A DNA stretch of 64,000 nt from an uncultured Mediterranea sp. (GCA_945879145.1 CAMCUZ010000009.1:1-64000), one strand, 5' to 3'; numbered from the stretch's first letter, positions 24,292 to 35,963 are shown. Translations and numbers: made by a program. Notes: generated by a model not told the origin, from the letters alone.

Positions 24292-25629
24292 TCAGATGAT
24301 ACCCTGCCCCATCATGGCATGAGCCACCTTCATGAAGCCGGCGATGTTGGCGCCCTTCACGTAATTGATGTAGCCATCGGGTTGTGTACCATACTTCACA
24401 CACTGTGCATGAATACCATGCATGATGGTGTGCAGTTTCTGATCTACCTCCTCAGCACTCCAGCTGATGTGCATGGCGTTCTGCGACATCTCCAGACCGC
24501 TCGTAGCCACACCACCGGCATTGACTGCCTTACCCGGAGCATACATCTTCTTGTTCTCAATGAAGAGGTCGATGGCCTCGGGAGTGCAACCCATGTTAGA
24601 GATCTCGCCAATGCAGAGCACGTCGTTGTCAATCAGATGACGGGCATCCTCACCATTGAGCTCATTCTGCGTAGCGCACGGCAGTGCAATATCCACCTTC
24701 ACCTCCCAAGGACGCTTGCCAGCCACAAATGTTGCACCGGGGAACTGCTCAGCGTAGGGAGCTACAATATCATTGCCTGAAGCACGAAGCTCCAGCATAT
24801 AGTCAATCTTTTCACCGCTGATGCCATCGGGGTCGTAGATGTAGCCATCAGGACCCGAGATGGTAACCACCTTGGCACCCAGCTGCGTAGCCTTTGTTAC
24901 GGCACCCCAGGCCACATTGCCGAAGCCTGATACAGCCACCGTCTTCCCCTTGATGTCGATACCCTTGGTCTGCAACATCTGGTTGACGAAGTAAAGACCA
25001 CCAAAGCCTGTTGCCTCGGGACGAATCAACGAGCCACCAAACTCCAGACCCTTGCCTGTAAAGGTACCCGTAAACTCGCGGGTCAGCTTCTTATACATAC
25101 CGAACATATAACCTACTTCACGTCCACCTACGCCAATATCACCAGCAGGCACATCCATGTCGGGACCCAGATGACGCCACAATTCCAGAATAAAGGCCTG
25201 ACAGAAGCGCATGATTTCAGCATCGCTCTTGCCACGGGGAGAGAAGTCTGAGCCTCCCTTGCCGCCGCCCATAGGCAACGTGGTCAACGCATTCTTGAAA
25301 GTCTGCTCAAAGCCAAGGAACTTCAAGATGGAGAGGTTCACCGATGCATGGAAGCGGATACCACCCTTGTAGGGGCCAATGGCATTGTTGAACTGTACGC
25401 GGTAGCCCAGATTAGTCTGCACTTCGCCGCGGTCGTCCACCCAGGTCACACGGAACGTAAAGATACGGTCGGGCTCCACAAGGCGCTCGATGATTTTAGC
25501 TTTTTCAAACTCAGGATGCTGGTTGTAAATGTCCTCAATAGACAACAGCACTTCCTTCACAGCTTGAAGGTACTCACTTTCACCAGGATGCTTGGCCTCA
25601 AGAGAAGCCATAATACGCTCAATATTCAT
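24292..25629 (-). CDS. gdhA: NADP-specific glutamate dehydrogenase
   Basis: A 445-residue hexameric enzyme joining 2-oxoglutarate and ammonia to glutamate, the main ammonium-assimilation route in Bacteroides. The substrate domain shows YKGGIRFH (near residue 88) and LPMGGGKGGSDF with K124; the coenzyme domain has the Rossmann loop SGFGNVAWG. Length and the PRGKSD motif fit the short bacterial NADP(H) class. A 170-bp AT-rich region upstream has a -7 element (TATATTTG on the minus strand, 25704-25711), giving a leader of about 70 nt. It appears to be monocistronic. Confidence 0.95.
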   Translation of the reverse strand: MNIERIMASLEAKHPGESEYLQAVKEVLLSIEDIYNQHPEFEKAKIIERLVEPDRIFTFRVTWVDDRGEVQTNLGYRVQFNNAIGPYKGGIRFHASVNLSILKFLGFEQTFKNALTTLPMGGGKGGSDFSPRGKSDAEIMRFCQAFILELWRHLGPDMDVPAGDIGVGGREVGYMFGMYKKLTREFTGTFTGKGLEFGGSLIRPEATGFGGLYFVNQMLQTKGIDIKGKTVAVSGFGNVAWGAVTKATQLGAKVVTISGPDGYIYDPDGISGEKIDYMLELRASGNDIVAPYAEQFPGATFVAGKRPWEVKVDIALPCATQNELNGEDARHLIDNDVLCIGEISNMGCTPEAIDLFIENKKMYAPGKAVNAGGVATSGLEMSQNAMHISWSAEEVDQKLHTIMHGIHAQCVKYGTQPDGYINYVKGANIAGFMKVAHAMMGQGII

Positions 25630-25703
25630 AATATTACGCTAAAAAAGGTTTAATATGCTAGTTAACGACGCCACTCTAAACAAAGTGTCATCGTTTAACG
25701 CTG

Positions 25704-25711
25704 CAAATATA
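25704..25711 (-). promoter_or_regulatory. -7 element of gdhA
   Basis: TATATTTG on the minus strand fits TAnnTTTG. The mRNA leader to ATG 25629 would be about 70 nt. No -33 TTTG was found. Confidence 0.5.
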
Positions 25712-25805
25712 GGGAAACTTTTTCAATCTACCATTTTAAGCGTAGTTTTTTTGCTTAAATAATAATAAAATGTCATATTTTGCCATTTATCTTAAGCGAC
25801 TTCTC

Positions 25806-26246
25806 TCAGTTGCTTTTCTGCTTCCGCAGGTTGCGTCCCTCAAAACGACAGATTGCCTCAATCCACTCCTCATCCAGCGGCTTGGACTCGCGCTGAAGCA
25901 GGTCGAAGGCTACCATCACCGAACGACATATACACTTGATTTCACCTGTTTGGGTGTTGATAGCCCGCTGCAGCAAGTCGAAGCTTTTCGTCCCGATAGC
26001 CGTGACCGCAGTCTCCACTGCAATAGGCTCAGTGGCGCGAATCTGCGCCAAAAAGTCTGTCTCAATGTGTACTACGACCACTCCATCGCGCCCCCAATCC
26101 ACATGGGGGCAGACCGTTTGAAAATAGTCGGTCTTTCCTAAATCATAAAAGGAAAAATAGACCGTATTGTTCACGTGACCAAACTGATCTACATCGTTGA
26201 AACGGAGCTGAATCGGCAATATATGATGAAACACGATCTCTTCCAT
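25806..26246 (-). CDS. Hotdog-fold acyl-CoA thioesterase
   Basis: A 146-residue single hotdog domain. The signature RFNDVDQFGHVNNTVYFSFYD near residues 14-34 contains the conserved aspartate and the HVNN helix of the 4-hydroxybenzoyl-CoA thioesterase class (YbgC/FadM-like). Such enzymes hydrolyse acyl-CoA thioesters in the cytoplasm. It follows the FabK-like flavoprotein by 32 bp on the same strand, suggesting a shared role in acyl metabolism. Substrate unknown. Confidence 0.88.
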   Translation of the reverse strand: MEEIVFHHILPIQLRFNDVDQFGHVNNTVYFSFYDLGKTDYFQTVCPHVDWGRDGVVVVHIETDFLAQIRATEPIAVETAVTAIGTKSFDLLQRAINTQTGEIKCICRSVMVAFDLLQRESKPLDEEWIEAICRFEGRNLRKQKSN

Positions 26247-26278
26247 GGTGGTACTTTACTAGCTATATATAATATGTA

Positions 26279-27238
26279 TTACCAATCCATGGAGCGTGTA
26301 GCCATACGCTCAGCAGCCTTTCGGTATCCCTGAATCAAGTCGGCCATGACCTCATCCACCGTAGCAATCGGTGTGCCGCGCAGCAGGCTTACCACCTGTC
26401 CAATCTCCAGTTCACCCTCATCCAAATCACCCTCAAAGATGCCTTTCTTGGCACGTCCCTTGCCCAGAAGCTCTCTCAATGCTTCAACTGAAGCCCCAGC
26501 CCATTCAGCCTGCTCCACCTCATCGCGGAATTTATTCTTCACCAACCGGGTAGGAGCCAGTTGCTTAAGCAGCAACTTGGTGTCACCCTCCTCCAACTGC
26601 AAGCAACGCTGTTTGAAAGCCTCGTGAGCCGAACTCTCAGCGGTCAAAGCAAATCGGCTACCGATCTGCACCCCATCAGCCCCCAGTGCCATGGCTGCAT
26701 AGATAGCCTCACCCGTGGCAATACCTCCTGCAGCCATCAGAGGCAAGTGAGTCACAGCGCGCACGGCAGGTATCAGGCAGAGTGTAGTCGTCTCTTCGCG
26801 TCCGTTGTGTCCACCCGCCTCAAATCCTTCAGCCACCAGCGCATCCACCCCTGCCTCTTCGGCCTTCAGGGCAAACTTCGATGAGGAGACCACATGAACC
26901 ACCTTGATGCCGTGTTCATGTAACCACGAGGTCCACTTTTTGGGGGAACCTGCTGAGGTAAAGACCACTTTCACCCCTTCATCGGCCACTATCTGCATCA
27001 CCTCATCAATCTGGGGGTACATCAAGGGTAGGTTGACGCCAAAGGGAGCCTGTGTAGCCTGCTTGGTCTTGCGGATGTGCTCGCGCAGCACCTCCGGATG
27101 CATCGATCCCGCACCCAGCAGGCCCAAGCCTCCGGCATTGCTTACTGCCGCAGCGAGGCGCCATCCACTGCACCACACCATACCTCCCGACACCACGGGA
27201 TAACGTATCTCAAATAACTGACAAATCCGATTCTCCAT
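26279..27238 (-). CDS. FabK/nitronate monooxygenase-type flavoprotein
   Basis: A 319-residue TIM-barrel FMN protein of the 2-nitropropane dioxygenase superfamily. PVVSGGMVWCSG at the N-terminus, EGFEAGGHNG in the middle and AAGGIATGEAIYAAMALGADGVQIGSRF are FMN-binding blocks. The EGxEAGGH motif and the neighbouring thioesterase favour a FabK-like enoyl-ACP reductase, as known in Porphyromonas, over true nitronate monooxygenase; motifs alone do not settle this. Confidence 0.83.
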   Translation of the reverse strand: MENRICQLFEIRYPVVSGGMVWCSGWRLAAAVSNAGGLGLLGAGSMHPEVLREHIRKTKQATQAPFGVNLPLMYPQIDEVMQIVADEGVKVVFTSAGSPKKWTSWLHEHGIKVVHVVSSSKFALKAEEAGVDALVAEGFEAGGHNGREETTTLCLIPAVRAVTHLPLMAAGGIATGEAIYAAMALGADGVQIGSRFALTAESSAHEAFKQRCLQLEEGDTKLLLKQLAPTRLVKNKFRDEVEQAEWAGASVEALRELLGKGRAKKGIFEGDLDEGELEIGQVVSLLRGTPIATVDEVMADLIQGYRKAAERMATRSMDW

Positions 27239-27384
27239 AATCTATTCTTCGTATATTTAATGTAAAAAGCTCCACAAAGCTATAAAAAAAGGATGAAATA
27301 GCACGATATCCAACAAAAAAAAACGTACCTTTACGCCAAAATTGGAACCAAACGGCACAAAAAGCTTTCATAAACAATACAATA

Positions 27385-28437
27385 ATGAGAACAACAAAGA
27401 TACTAAGTTTCATGGTGGGGGTGCTGATGTGTTGCACCTCACTCCTTGCACAGCAAAAAGCAAAGAGGCTCTACGTAGCCAAACCAGGCACCCTGGTGGA
27501 ACTGCTCACAGAGGAGGAGGCCAACCAGATTACGCACCTCACCCTGCAAGGTCGCATCAATGCGGTGGATTTCCGCCACCTGCGGGATGAGTTTACCTCA
27601 CTAAAAGCACTTGACCTTTCAGGAGTAAGCATCTCTCACTATATCGGGAAACACGGTACCCATCCCGATTCGCGCTATGTCTATCCGGCAAACTGCATCC
27701 CTGCATACGCCTTCTGCCGACGTACCAGTGACACCACCTACGTGGGCAAGGAGAGTCTGGAACACATCATCCTCTCCGACAAGATACGCAATATCGAAGA
27801 TGCAGCCTTCAAAGGTTGCAAGAACTTGCATATCTGCCAAATCCGGCGCAAGACGGCACCTAACCTGCTGCCCGAGGCCTTGGCCGACAGCATCACAGCC
27901 ATCTTCGTGCCATTGGGCTCAAGTGACAGCTATCGCATCAAGCCCCGCTGGGGGAGCTTTGCCTTTGTCGAAGGGGAGCCTTGCCATGCCTCCATCACAC
28001 TCAATGCAACGCAGAGCCTGGGCAGCGAACTGGTCAAGCAGGGCATTCAACCCAAGGAGGTCAACTTCCTGGTGGTGAGTGGCAAGATGGACGAAGCCGA
28101 CTTCAAGCTAATCCGCGACTACATGCCCAACCTGGTCTCCATCGACCTGACGGAGAGCGAAGCTACCACCATTCCCGAGTTCACCTTTACGCAGAAGAAG
28201 TACCTGCTACGCGTGCAGTTACCTAAGCGACTGGAGCGTATTGGCCAGCGTGCCTTCAGTGGTTGTGGCCGCCTGTGCGGCACACTCCACCTACCAGCCA
28301 CGGTCACGGCCATTGAGTTTGGCGCCTTTGTAGGTTGCGACAACCTACGCTATGTTGCCGCCCACGGCAACCGTATTACAGCCTTGGGCGACAACCTCTT
28401 TGGTGAAAATCAGGATCGTCTGATTTACGTCAAATAA
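27385..28437 (+). CDS. Secreted leucine-rich repeat protein, BspA-like
   Basis: A 350-residue exported protein. The signal peptide is MRTTKILSFMVGVLMCCTSL with cleavage probably after LLAQ. Short leucine-rich repeats of the BspA/LRR_5 type are visible twice: ILSDKIRNIEDAAFKGCKNL in the middle, and LERIGQRAFSGCGRL followed by TVTAIEFGAFVGCDNLR near the end. The pattern IxxxAFxGCxxL is the hallmark. BspA-like proteins are surface or secreted adhesion-type proteins in Bacteroidetes. A -7-like TACCTTTA (27326-27333; 7 of 8) lies 51 bp upstream. It converges on the ABC-F gene. No C-terminal sorting domain was recognised. Confidence 0.8.
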   Translation: MRTTKILSFMVGVLMCCTSLLAQQKAKRLYVAKPGTLVELLTEEEANQITHLTLQGRINAVDFRHLRDEFTSLKALDLSGVSISHYIGKHGTHPDSRYVYPANCIPAYAFCRRTSDTTYVGKESLEHIILSDKIRNIEDAAFKGCKNLHICQIRRKTAPNLLPEALADSITAIFVPLGSSDSYRIKPRWGSFAFVEGEPCHASITLNATQSLGSELVKQGIQPKEVNFLVVSGKMDEADFKLIRDYMPNLVSIDLTESEATTIPEFTFTQKKYLLRVQLPKRLERIGQRAFSGCGRLCGTLHLPATVTAIEFGAFVGCDNLRYVAAHGNRITALGDNLFGENQDRLIYVK

Positions 28438-28449
28438 ACAGCGCCCTAT

Positions 28450-30072
<1,623 letters not shown>

Positions 30073-30261
30073 CTATTCTTTCTTTATTATATAATCATCT
30101 ACTATTGAAAAACGGTTGCAAAGGTACAACTTTTTCCCCATATTTTCACAGCAAGCACTGACATTCTGACATGAAAAGGCGCAAAAGCTGACTGAAGTCG
30201 CGTCCAACTGCCCTTTTGGCAAAGTTTTTGCTGTCATCAATTGAATATTCAACTGGAATAT

Positions 30262-30267
30262 GGAGGA
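30262..30267 (+). promoter_or_regulatory. Shine-Dalgarno-like site of grpE
   Basis: GGAGGA stands 3 bp before the ATG of grpE (slightly close). Such sites are rare in this window, as usual for Bacteroidota. It supports start 30271 over an in-frame TTG at 30241. Confidence 0.5.
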
Positions 30268-30270
30268 GAT

Positions 30271-30918
30271 ATGAAACATCGTAAGCATAATCATAAGAAA
30301 TTTAACGATATGGAGTCCCAAGAACAGAAAGAACAACGTGTCAACGAAGAGAACTTTCAGGCCAACGCTACTCCTGCACAGGAGGAGGCCCAGTGTGAAA
30401 GCAATGAGCAAGCACAACAGCAAGCTGCTCAAGAACAGCCCGTACTGAGCGAAGAGGAACGCCTGAAAGCCGAACTGCAACAAGCCAACGCCACCATCGA
30501 AGAGCAGAAAGACAAATACCTGCGCCTCTCTGCAGAGTTTGATAACTACCGCAAGCGTACCAACAAGGAGAAAGCCGAACTGATTCTGAATGGTGGAGAG
30601 AAGTGCATCAGCAGCATTCTGCCCATCATTGATGACTTGGAGCGGGCACTGCAGACCATGGAGAAAGCTACCGATGTAGCAGCTGTGAAAGAGGGTGTAG
30701 AGCTGATCTTTACGAAGTTTATGAGCACACTCGAAAAGAATGGGGTAAAGACCATTGAGACCAAGGAAAAAGCGCTCGATACCGACTTCCACGAGGCGGT
30801 AGCCATCATCCCTGCGCCCACTGCTGAGCTGAAAGGCAAGATTGTGGATTGCGTCCAGACAGGCTACACGCTGAACAGCAAGGTAATCCGCCATGCCAAA
30901 GTGGTGGTAGGAGAATAA
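30271..30918 (+). CDS. grpE: Nucleotide exchange factor GrpE
   Basis: A 215-residue co-chaperone releasing ADP from DnaK. The N-terminal third is low-complexity and rich in Glu and Gln (disordered), then a long helix (EERLKAELQQANATIEEQKDKYLRLSAEFDNYRKRT in residues about 70-105) for dimerisation, and the C-terminal beta domain ending GYTLNSKVIRHAKVVV, the standard GrpE ending. ATG 30271 is chosen for the Shine-Dalgarno-like site. dnaJ follows 40 bp later, making a grpE-dnaJ operon; dnaK is not in the window. No CIRCE element was recognised. Confidence 0.95.
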   Translation: MKHRKHNHKKFNDMESQEQKEQRVNEENFQANATPAQEEAQCESNEQAQQQAAQEQPVLSEEERLKAELQQANATIEEQKDKYLRLSAEFDNYRKRTNKEKAELILNGGEKCISSILPIIDDLERALQTMEKATDVAAVKEGVELIFTKFMSTLEKNGVKTIETKEKALDTDFHEAVAIIPAPTAELKGKIVDCVQTGYTLNSKVIRHAKVVVGE

Positions 30919-30958
30919 GAGAACGTGTGTGAGGATGAATCAATAGAGTGTAAGAGGT

Positions 30959-32143
30959 ATGGAGAAAAGAGATTATTACGAAGTGCTGGAAGTGCCTAAG
31001 ACGGCCACAGCTGATGAAATAAAGAAGGCCTACCGCAAAAAGGCCATTCAGTACCACCCCGACAAGAACCCGGGCGACAAGACAGCTGAAGAGAAGTTCA
31101 AGGAGGCGGCCGAGGCGTATGAAGTGCTAAGCAACCCCGAGAAGCGCCAACGCTATGACCAGTTTGGCCATGCAGGCGTCAGCGGCGCTGCAGGCAATGG
31201 TGGACCATTTGGCGGATTTGGCGGTAGTGGAGGAATGTCCATGGACGACATCTTCTCCATGTTTGGCGATATCTTTGGAGGTCATAGTGGATTCGGTGGA
31301 GGATTCGGTGGCTTCAGCGGCTTTGGCAGCAATGGCGGGTCACAGACCCGCGTACACCGTGGCACCGACCTGCGCGTCAAGGTTCGGCTCACCCTGCAAG
31401 AGGTGGCTACAGGTGTGGAGAAGAAATTCAAGCTCAAGAAGTATGTGCCCTGCTCGCATTGCCACGGCACAGGGGCTGAAGGGGATGGAGCTACTGAGAC
31501 CTGCCCTACCTGTCATGGCACGGGTAGTGTCATCCGCAAACAGCAGACTATCCTGGGTACGATGCAGACCCGCTCAGTATGCCCCACCTGTAATGGCGAA
31601 GGCAAGATCATCAAGAACAAGTGCAAGGAGTGCGGCGGTGATGGTATCGTCATGGGCGAGGAGGTCGTGACCGTGAAGATTCCCGCTGGCGTAGCTGAAG
31701 GTATGCAGCTCTCCATGAGTGGAAAGGGTAATGCGGGGAAGCGCAATGGGGTACCGGGTGACCTCTTTATTCTGGTGAGCGAAGAGCCCGACAAGGAACT
31801 GATTCGTGATGAAAACGACCTGATCTACAACTTGCTGCTCGACTTTCCCACGGCTGCGCTTGGTGGCAATGTAGAGGTACCAACCATTGATGGTAAGGCA
31901 AAGATCAAGGTAGAGGCTGGTACTCAACCTGGTAAAGTACTCCGTCTGCGCGGCATGGGTCTGCCTGATGTGAATGGCTACGGTAAGGGAGATATCCTGA
32001 TCAACATCAGCATCTACGTGCCTGAGACCTTGAGCAAGGATGAGAAGAAGGCACTGGAAAAGATGCAGCAGTCGGACAACTTCCAGCCCAATGGCTCCAT
32101 CAAAGAGCGCATCTTCAAGCGATTCAAGAAGCTGTTTGACTGA
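30959..32143 (+). CDS. dnaJ: Chaperone DnaJ
   Basis: A 394-residue type I Hsp40. The J domain has HPD at residues 33-35 for stimulating the DnaK ATPase. A glycine/phenylalanine-rich stretch follows (many GFGG repeats), then four zinc-binding motifs ([32 protein letters not shown]), the two substrate-binding beta domains and a dimerisation tail. It is the last gene of the grpE-dnaJ operon and ends before a palindromic repeat element that may serve as terminator. Confidence 0.97.
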   Translation: MEKRDYYEVLEVPKTATADEIKKAYRKKAIQYHPDKNPGDKTAEEKFKEAAEAYEVLSNPEKRQRYDQFGHAGVSGAAGNGGPFGGFGGSGGMSMDDIFSMFGDIFGGHSGFGGGFGGFSGFGSNGGSQTRVHRGTDLRVKVRLTLQEVATGVEKKFKLKKYVPCSHCHGTGAEGDGATETCPTCHGTGSVIRKQQTILGTMQTRSVCPTCNGEGKIIKNKCKECGGDGIVMGEEVVTVKIPAGVAEGMQLSMSGKGNAGKRNGVPGDLFILVSEEPDKELIRDENDLIYNLLLDFPTAALGGNVEVPTIDGKAKIKVEAGTQPGKVLRLRGMGLPDVNGYGKGDILINISIYVPETLSKDEKKALEKMQQSDNFQPNGSIKERIFKRFKKLFD

Positions 32144-32220
32144 TTGACATCCAATGAATCACATCAATTCAAGTACAAACTAGTCATTGAATAGACCCTG
32201 TCAGTAAACAACATCCTATA

Positions 32221-32293
32221 ATAGGGGCGGAATAGTTTCCACCCGAATACACCCACAATTGCGGTATTCGGGCGGAAAATATTCCGCCCCTAC
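32221..32293. repeat. Palindromic repeat element, copy A (double)
   Basis: Two inverted 30-bp arms (32221-32250 and 32264-32293), differing at three places, flank a 13-nt loop and can form a very long hairpin. The right arm contains GGGCGGAAAATATTCCGCCC, itself nearly self-complementary. Located between dnaJ and the convergent Wzz gene. The same core appears at 37587, 52577 and 58304. Confidence 0.8.
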
Positions 32294-32320
32294 AAGCAAG
32301 GATCAAACTCAATACTTTAT

Positions 32321-33445
32321 TCAATCATTCTGCCCCTTCAGCTGCTGCTTCAACTGGCCCAAGTACTCCCTTCCGAAGAGAATCCAACCGGCACAGGCTG
32401 CAAAGGCCAGGAAAACAAACCCTACCAGCACCATGAGCTTGTTGGGCTTGGTGGGACGCAAGGGAACTGATGCGGGTTGCACTACGGTATAAACCGGCGT
32501 AATCTCTTGCACTTTCGCCTTGGCCAACTGCAACTGCTGCGCCATCTGCGAATAGTTCTGATAGGCCAGACTCACCTCGTTTTGCAACCGCTCCTGTTCC
32601 ACGCGGAAACTGAGCTGCACAATGTTCTTATTGGCATCCACGAAATTGGCATATTTGCTTTGTGCCGCTTCATAGTTCTTTTTACTCTCCTGATAGAGTT
32701 TCTCAGCAAAAGCCAAGTCATGACGTGCCTTGTTGGTACGGTAATTGGTGATGCGACACTGCAATTTACTCATCACCGTATCAGTCACCGAAGCAGAAAT
32801 CAGTGGGTCCTGCATCATGACGGAGAGTGTAGTCACCCCCGTTTTCTTATCCACAGCAATAGTGATACGCGAGCTCAATGCCCTGGCAATGGCTGCCTCC
32901 TTGGGTGTCAGACGAAAAGGATCGAGCTGAGCCTCACCGTCCTTCTCCTCCTTCTCGCGGAAGAGCGAGAGGGTCCAGCCCAGTGCCTTCATCGGGGCAG
33001 AGAGGATGGCGCTCCACCATGGAGCACGTTGATGTTCCTCTAAATAGGTATAGAGCGTAGTGTCTATACGCGACTTCTGGTCCTGAACCCGCACGTTAAA
33101 CAGGTCGATCAAAAAGGGCGTAGAGGCCACAATATCGGGATACAAATCGGGTGAGAGGGCATCGCCCGAAGAGCCGGAGGAGAGGTTGATACCAACCATT
33201 GCGGCCAGCGAACTCATTCCGCCACCACTCTTTCCCGCACTCTCGGGAGCCAGCTTCACGGTCGTGGAATACTCTCGCGGAATGCTGAAGGCCACGATAA
33301 TACCCACTACTGCGGCTATTCCACACATCTTTATCACCCACTTGCGCTCAGCCCACACCTTGAGGGCCATCTCCATCAGGTCAATCTCCTGCTCCTCAGG
33401 AGCTTGCAACTGCTGATGTTGCTGCATGTTCATCTCTTCGTTCAT
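32321..33445 (-). CDS. Wzz-type polysaccharide chain-length regulator
   Basis: A 374-residue inner-membrane protein. One membrane helix near the N-terminus (CGIAAVVGIIVAFSIP) and one near the C-terminus (LMVLVGFVFLAFAACAGWIL) bracket a large periplasmic domain with coiled coil; the proline-rich segment before the second helix (VVQPASVPLRPTKPNK) is typical of Wzz/PCP proteins. There is no attached tyrosine-kinase domain. It follows the SLBB export protein by 10 bp, and together they would form the periplasmic part of a polysaccharide export machine. No glycosyltransferase or flippase is nearby. Confidence 0.88.
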   Translation of the reverse strand: MNEEMNMQQHQQLQAPEEQEIDLMEMALKVWAERKWVIKMCGIAAVVGIIVAFSIPREYSTTVKLAPESAGKSGGGMSSLAAMVGINLSSGSSGDALSPDLYPDIVASTPFLIDLFNVRVQDQKSRIDTTLYTYLEEHQRAPWWSAILSAPMKALGWTLSLFREKEEKDGEAQLDPFRLTPKEAAIARALSSRITIAVDKKTGVTTLSVMMQDPLISASVTDTVMSKLQCRITNYRTNKARHDLAFAEKLYQESKKNYEAAQSKYANFVDANKNIVQLSFRVEQERLQNEVSLAYQNYSQMAQQLQLAKAKVQEITPVYTVVQPASVPLRPTKPNKLMVLVGFVFLAFAACAGWILFGREYLGQLKQQLKGQND

Positions 33446-33455
33446 CGCGGTTGTA

Positions 33456-35963
33456 TTACTTGACTAAGTTAACAATAGAAGCTATTACGGCTGCCAGTGA
33501 GGCGGTAGTCGAACCGATACCCAGAATCTCCTGGAGACTCATGCGACTGGCCTTGTCCTTGGTGGGTACGATAATCTCACAACCCGGTTCAATAGCCTTT
33601 GAGCTCATCCGCACACGCGAAACGGTACCGTTCAGATAAACCACATACACCTTGCGCTTCTTGGCCTCATTACCAAAGCCACCAGCCTGGTTGATGTAGT
33701 ATCTCAGTCGCTCACCCTTCTTATACGACACCGTGTTGGGATACATCACGGCACCATTGATCTTCACCGTATTCACATATTCCGGCACAAAGAGTTCATC
33801 CCCTTCGCGCAACACCAGGTCTGCATCGCTACCCGGACGACTCAAGGCCTCTTGCAGGTCAATACCTACAGTATAGGTCGTGCTCATATCCAACTTCTCC
33901 ACAGAAATGGAGTCGGCACCCTTGTTCGACATCTTCAGCACATCGTCGCGGCGCTTGATCTCCTCTTCAGTCATCTGACGAATCAGACGGGCGCCAGCTA
34001 CGTAGGCATCAGGAGTCACCCCACCAGCCTTGGTAATCAGATCACTCAGTCGTTCGTTCTTCTTCGACAGCGCATAGCTTCCATCGAAAAGCACTTCGCC
34101 ACGCACCGAAACGTTCTGCTGCGAGAAGTAGGCAGGGCTCTTGCGGATATACACCTCGTCAAAGGGCTCCAAACGGAAGGTTGCGCTACCATCACCCACC
34201 AGCAGGTCCTCTTTCAAGTCGAACGTAAAGGTCTGGCCAATGGTGTTGGAGAAGGTTGAACTACCCGCATTCTTCATACGGCGCGACACCTCGACCTTGG
34301 TTGTCGAAGCGGCCTCCAGCAGGCCACCGGCCTGCAGCACCAGGTCTTCGATGGTCATGTTGGCTGCATAAGCGTAGGTACCCGGACGGGCCACCTGACC
34401 GTGGATGGTCAGGGTCTGCATCTCCTGCAGGTCGTGAATGCTCGGTATATAAAGTACGTCATTCTTCTGCAGGGGGATATCGACTACGGTACCATTCAGC
34501 AAGCCACGCAGGTCAATCTGCATGGTCTCGTAGGTCAAGTCTTCATGTTCACGATTCAAGATGGCACGGTTCAAGAAGGCATCGCCGCAGACACCTTCAG
34601 CCTTCTTTATCAGCTCCTTCACCGTATTGACGGTGCCGTTCATCTGATAGAGACCAGGACGATAGACGGCACCCCGAATCTCTACGCGGTTCTCAAAGCG
34701 GTTCAGCACCGCACCGACGGTCACCTCATCGCCATCGTCCACCTTGAAGACCGAGAAGTCGATGTCGTCCACATTGAATATCTGGTATTCGCGCCCGCTC
34801 TTACGTACCAAGGTAACGGCCTTCTTGTACGAATCACCCATCAATCCACCGGCATACTGCAACAGGGTGGCCACCGTCTCACTCTTCTTCATCTCGTAGT
34901 ACATGGGGCGTTTCACCTTTCCAGCCACCTTCACCAGGGCTTCGTAGGTATCCACCAAGACCACGTCGCCCTCTTGCAGGCGCACGTCGTCCACCATCTT
35001 GCCTTGCATCAGCAGTTCATAGACGTCAATCACGGCAAAGGTCTTCTGCCCGCGAATCACCTTGATGTTGCGCAAGCTACCGATCTGGTTTACTCCACCG
35101 GCTACATAGAGCGCATGGAACACGCTGGAGAAGGAGGAGAGGCGATAACTGCCAGGCACGGCCACCTCACCCATCACGTTCACTTGAATGGTGCGAATAT
35201 CACCCAGCGTCAGCTTGATCTGGGTGGAAGGCTCATTGCCCGATACACCTGAGTAGATCTTGGCAAACTCCTGACGCAGGTAGGCATTGGCCTCGCTGAC
35301 GGTCTTTCCACTCAGATAGACAGGACCCAGGCTGGTGACATGGATATTGCCATCGGGCGAAATGGTCTCGCGGATGGTGGTTTCCGACGCACCCCATACA
35401 TCAATGATTACCTCATCACCAGGACCTAATTTATAATTGGCCGGCGTAGCTAGGTTGACATTGGGTTCAAAGGTCAGCTGCTCATTCGTAAAGATGTTGT
35501 GACCATAGATTTTGGGCAGGGTATCTTCTTCCAGCGTAGTGCGCACCCTCCTGCGAGTGGTCATCGTCGAATTAGCTCCCCCCTCATCGGTGTCCTGATC
35601 CCACATAAGGTAGTTGAGTCCATCCTTATCCTCTTCCTCATTGTCTAATCGTCCTAACCGCTTTTTCTTATTCTGATTAGCAGGTTTGTCCTCCTCAGCT
35701 GCCCTACGTGTACGGCTACTCTGTTTGACTTGCTGTCCCGTTTCATCGTTTCCTTCAGCATTCTGATACTTCTTTTGGATTCGCAAAACCTGTTCTTTTG
35801 TTACGCCTCTGCGCATCAGTTCCTGGGTAATTTGTTGTTGAGACTTCCCCGCATCGCGGGCGCTCTTCACGTACTCCACCACCTGATCATCGGTCATGGT
35901 CTGGGCCCAAGTCACACTGGTCAGCGTGAAGGCCAAGAGGAATAGAGTGAGTAATCTACGCAT
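33456..35963 (-). CDS. Wza-like polysaccharide export protein with SLBB domains
   Basis: An 835-residue exported protein. Signal peptide MRRLLTLFLLAFTLTSVTWA, then about 100 polar residues rich in Lys, Asp and Glu, a Poly_export domain (YKLGPGDEVIIDVWG ... SPDGNIHVTSLGPVYLSGKT), and a long series of about five to six SLBB repeats (for example VMGEVAVPGSYRLS, VAGKVKRPMYYEM, IHGQVARPGTYAY, VRGEVLFDGSYAL, INGAVMYPNTVSY). Much larger than Wza (about 380 residues), as usual for Bacteroidetes. No lipobox cysteine. ATG 35963 is chosen since the reading to 36050 would cross the -7 element (TAACTTTG, minus strand, 36012-36019). Confidence 0.9.
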   Translation of the reverse strand: MRRLLTLFLLAFTLTSVTWAQTMTDDQVVEYVKSARDAGKSQQQITQELMRRGVTKEQVLRIQKKYQNAEGNDETGQQVKQSSRTRRAAEEDKPANQNKKKRLGRLDNEEEDKDGLNYLMWDQDTDEGGANSTMTTRRRVRTTLEEDTLPKIYGHNIFTNEQLTFEPNVNLATPANYKLGPGDEVIIDVWGASETTIRETISPDGNIHVTSLGPVYLSGKTVSEANAYLRQEFAKIYSGVSGNEPSTQIKLTLGDIRTIQVNVMGEVAVPGSYRLSSFSSVFHALYVAGGVNQIGSLRNIKVIRGQKTFAVIDVYELLMQGKMVDDVRLQEGDVVLVDTYEALVKVAGKVKRPMYYEMKKSETVATLLQYAGGLMGDSYKKAVTLVRKSGREYQIFNVDDIDFSVFKVDDGDEVTVGAVLNRFENRVEIRGAVYRPGLYQMNGTVNTVKELIKKAEGVCGDAFLNRAILNREHEDLTYETMQIDLRGLLNGTVVDIPLQKNDVLYIPSIHDLQEMQTLTIHGQVARPGTYAYAANMTIEDLVLQAGGLLEAASTTKVEVSRRMKNAGSSTFSNTIGQTFTFDLKEDLLVGDGSATFRLEPFDEVYIRKSPAYFSQQNVSVRGEVLFDGSYALSKKNERLSDLITKAGGVTPDAYVAGARLIRQMTEEEIKRRDDVLKMSNKGADSISVEKLDMSTTYTVGIDLQEALSRPGSDADLVLREGDELFVPEYVNTVKINGAVMYPNTVSYKKGERLRYYINQAGGFGNEAKKRKVYVVYLNGTVSRVRMSSKAIEPGCEIIVPTKDKASRMSLQEILGIGSTTASLAAVIASIVNLVK

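Noticed and set aside
30073..30894. 273-codon minus-strand reading frame with hydrophobic stretches
   Set aside because: It lies antisense over grpE, whose sequence and operon position are clear, and it runs through the divergent promoter region of the ABC-F gene.
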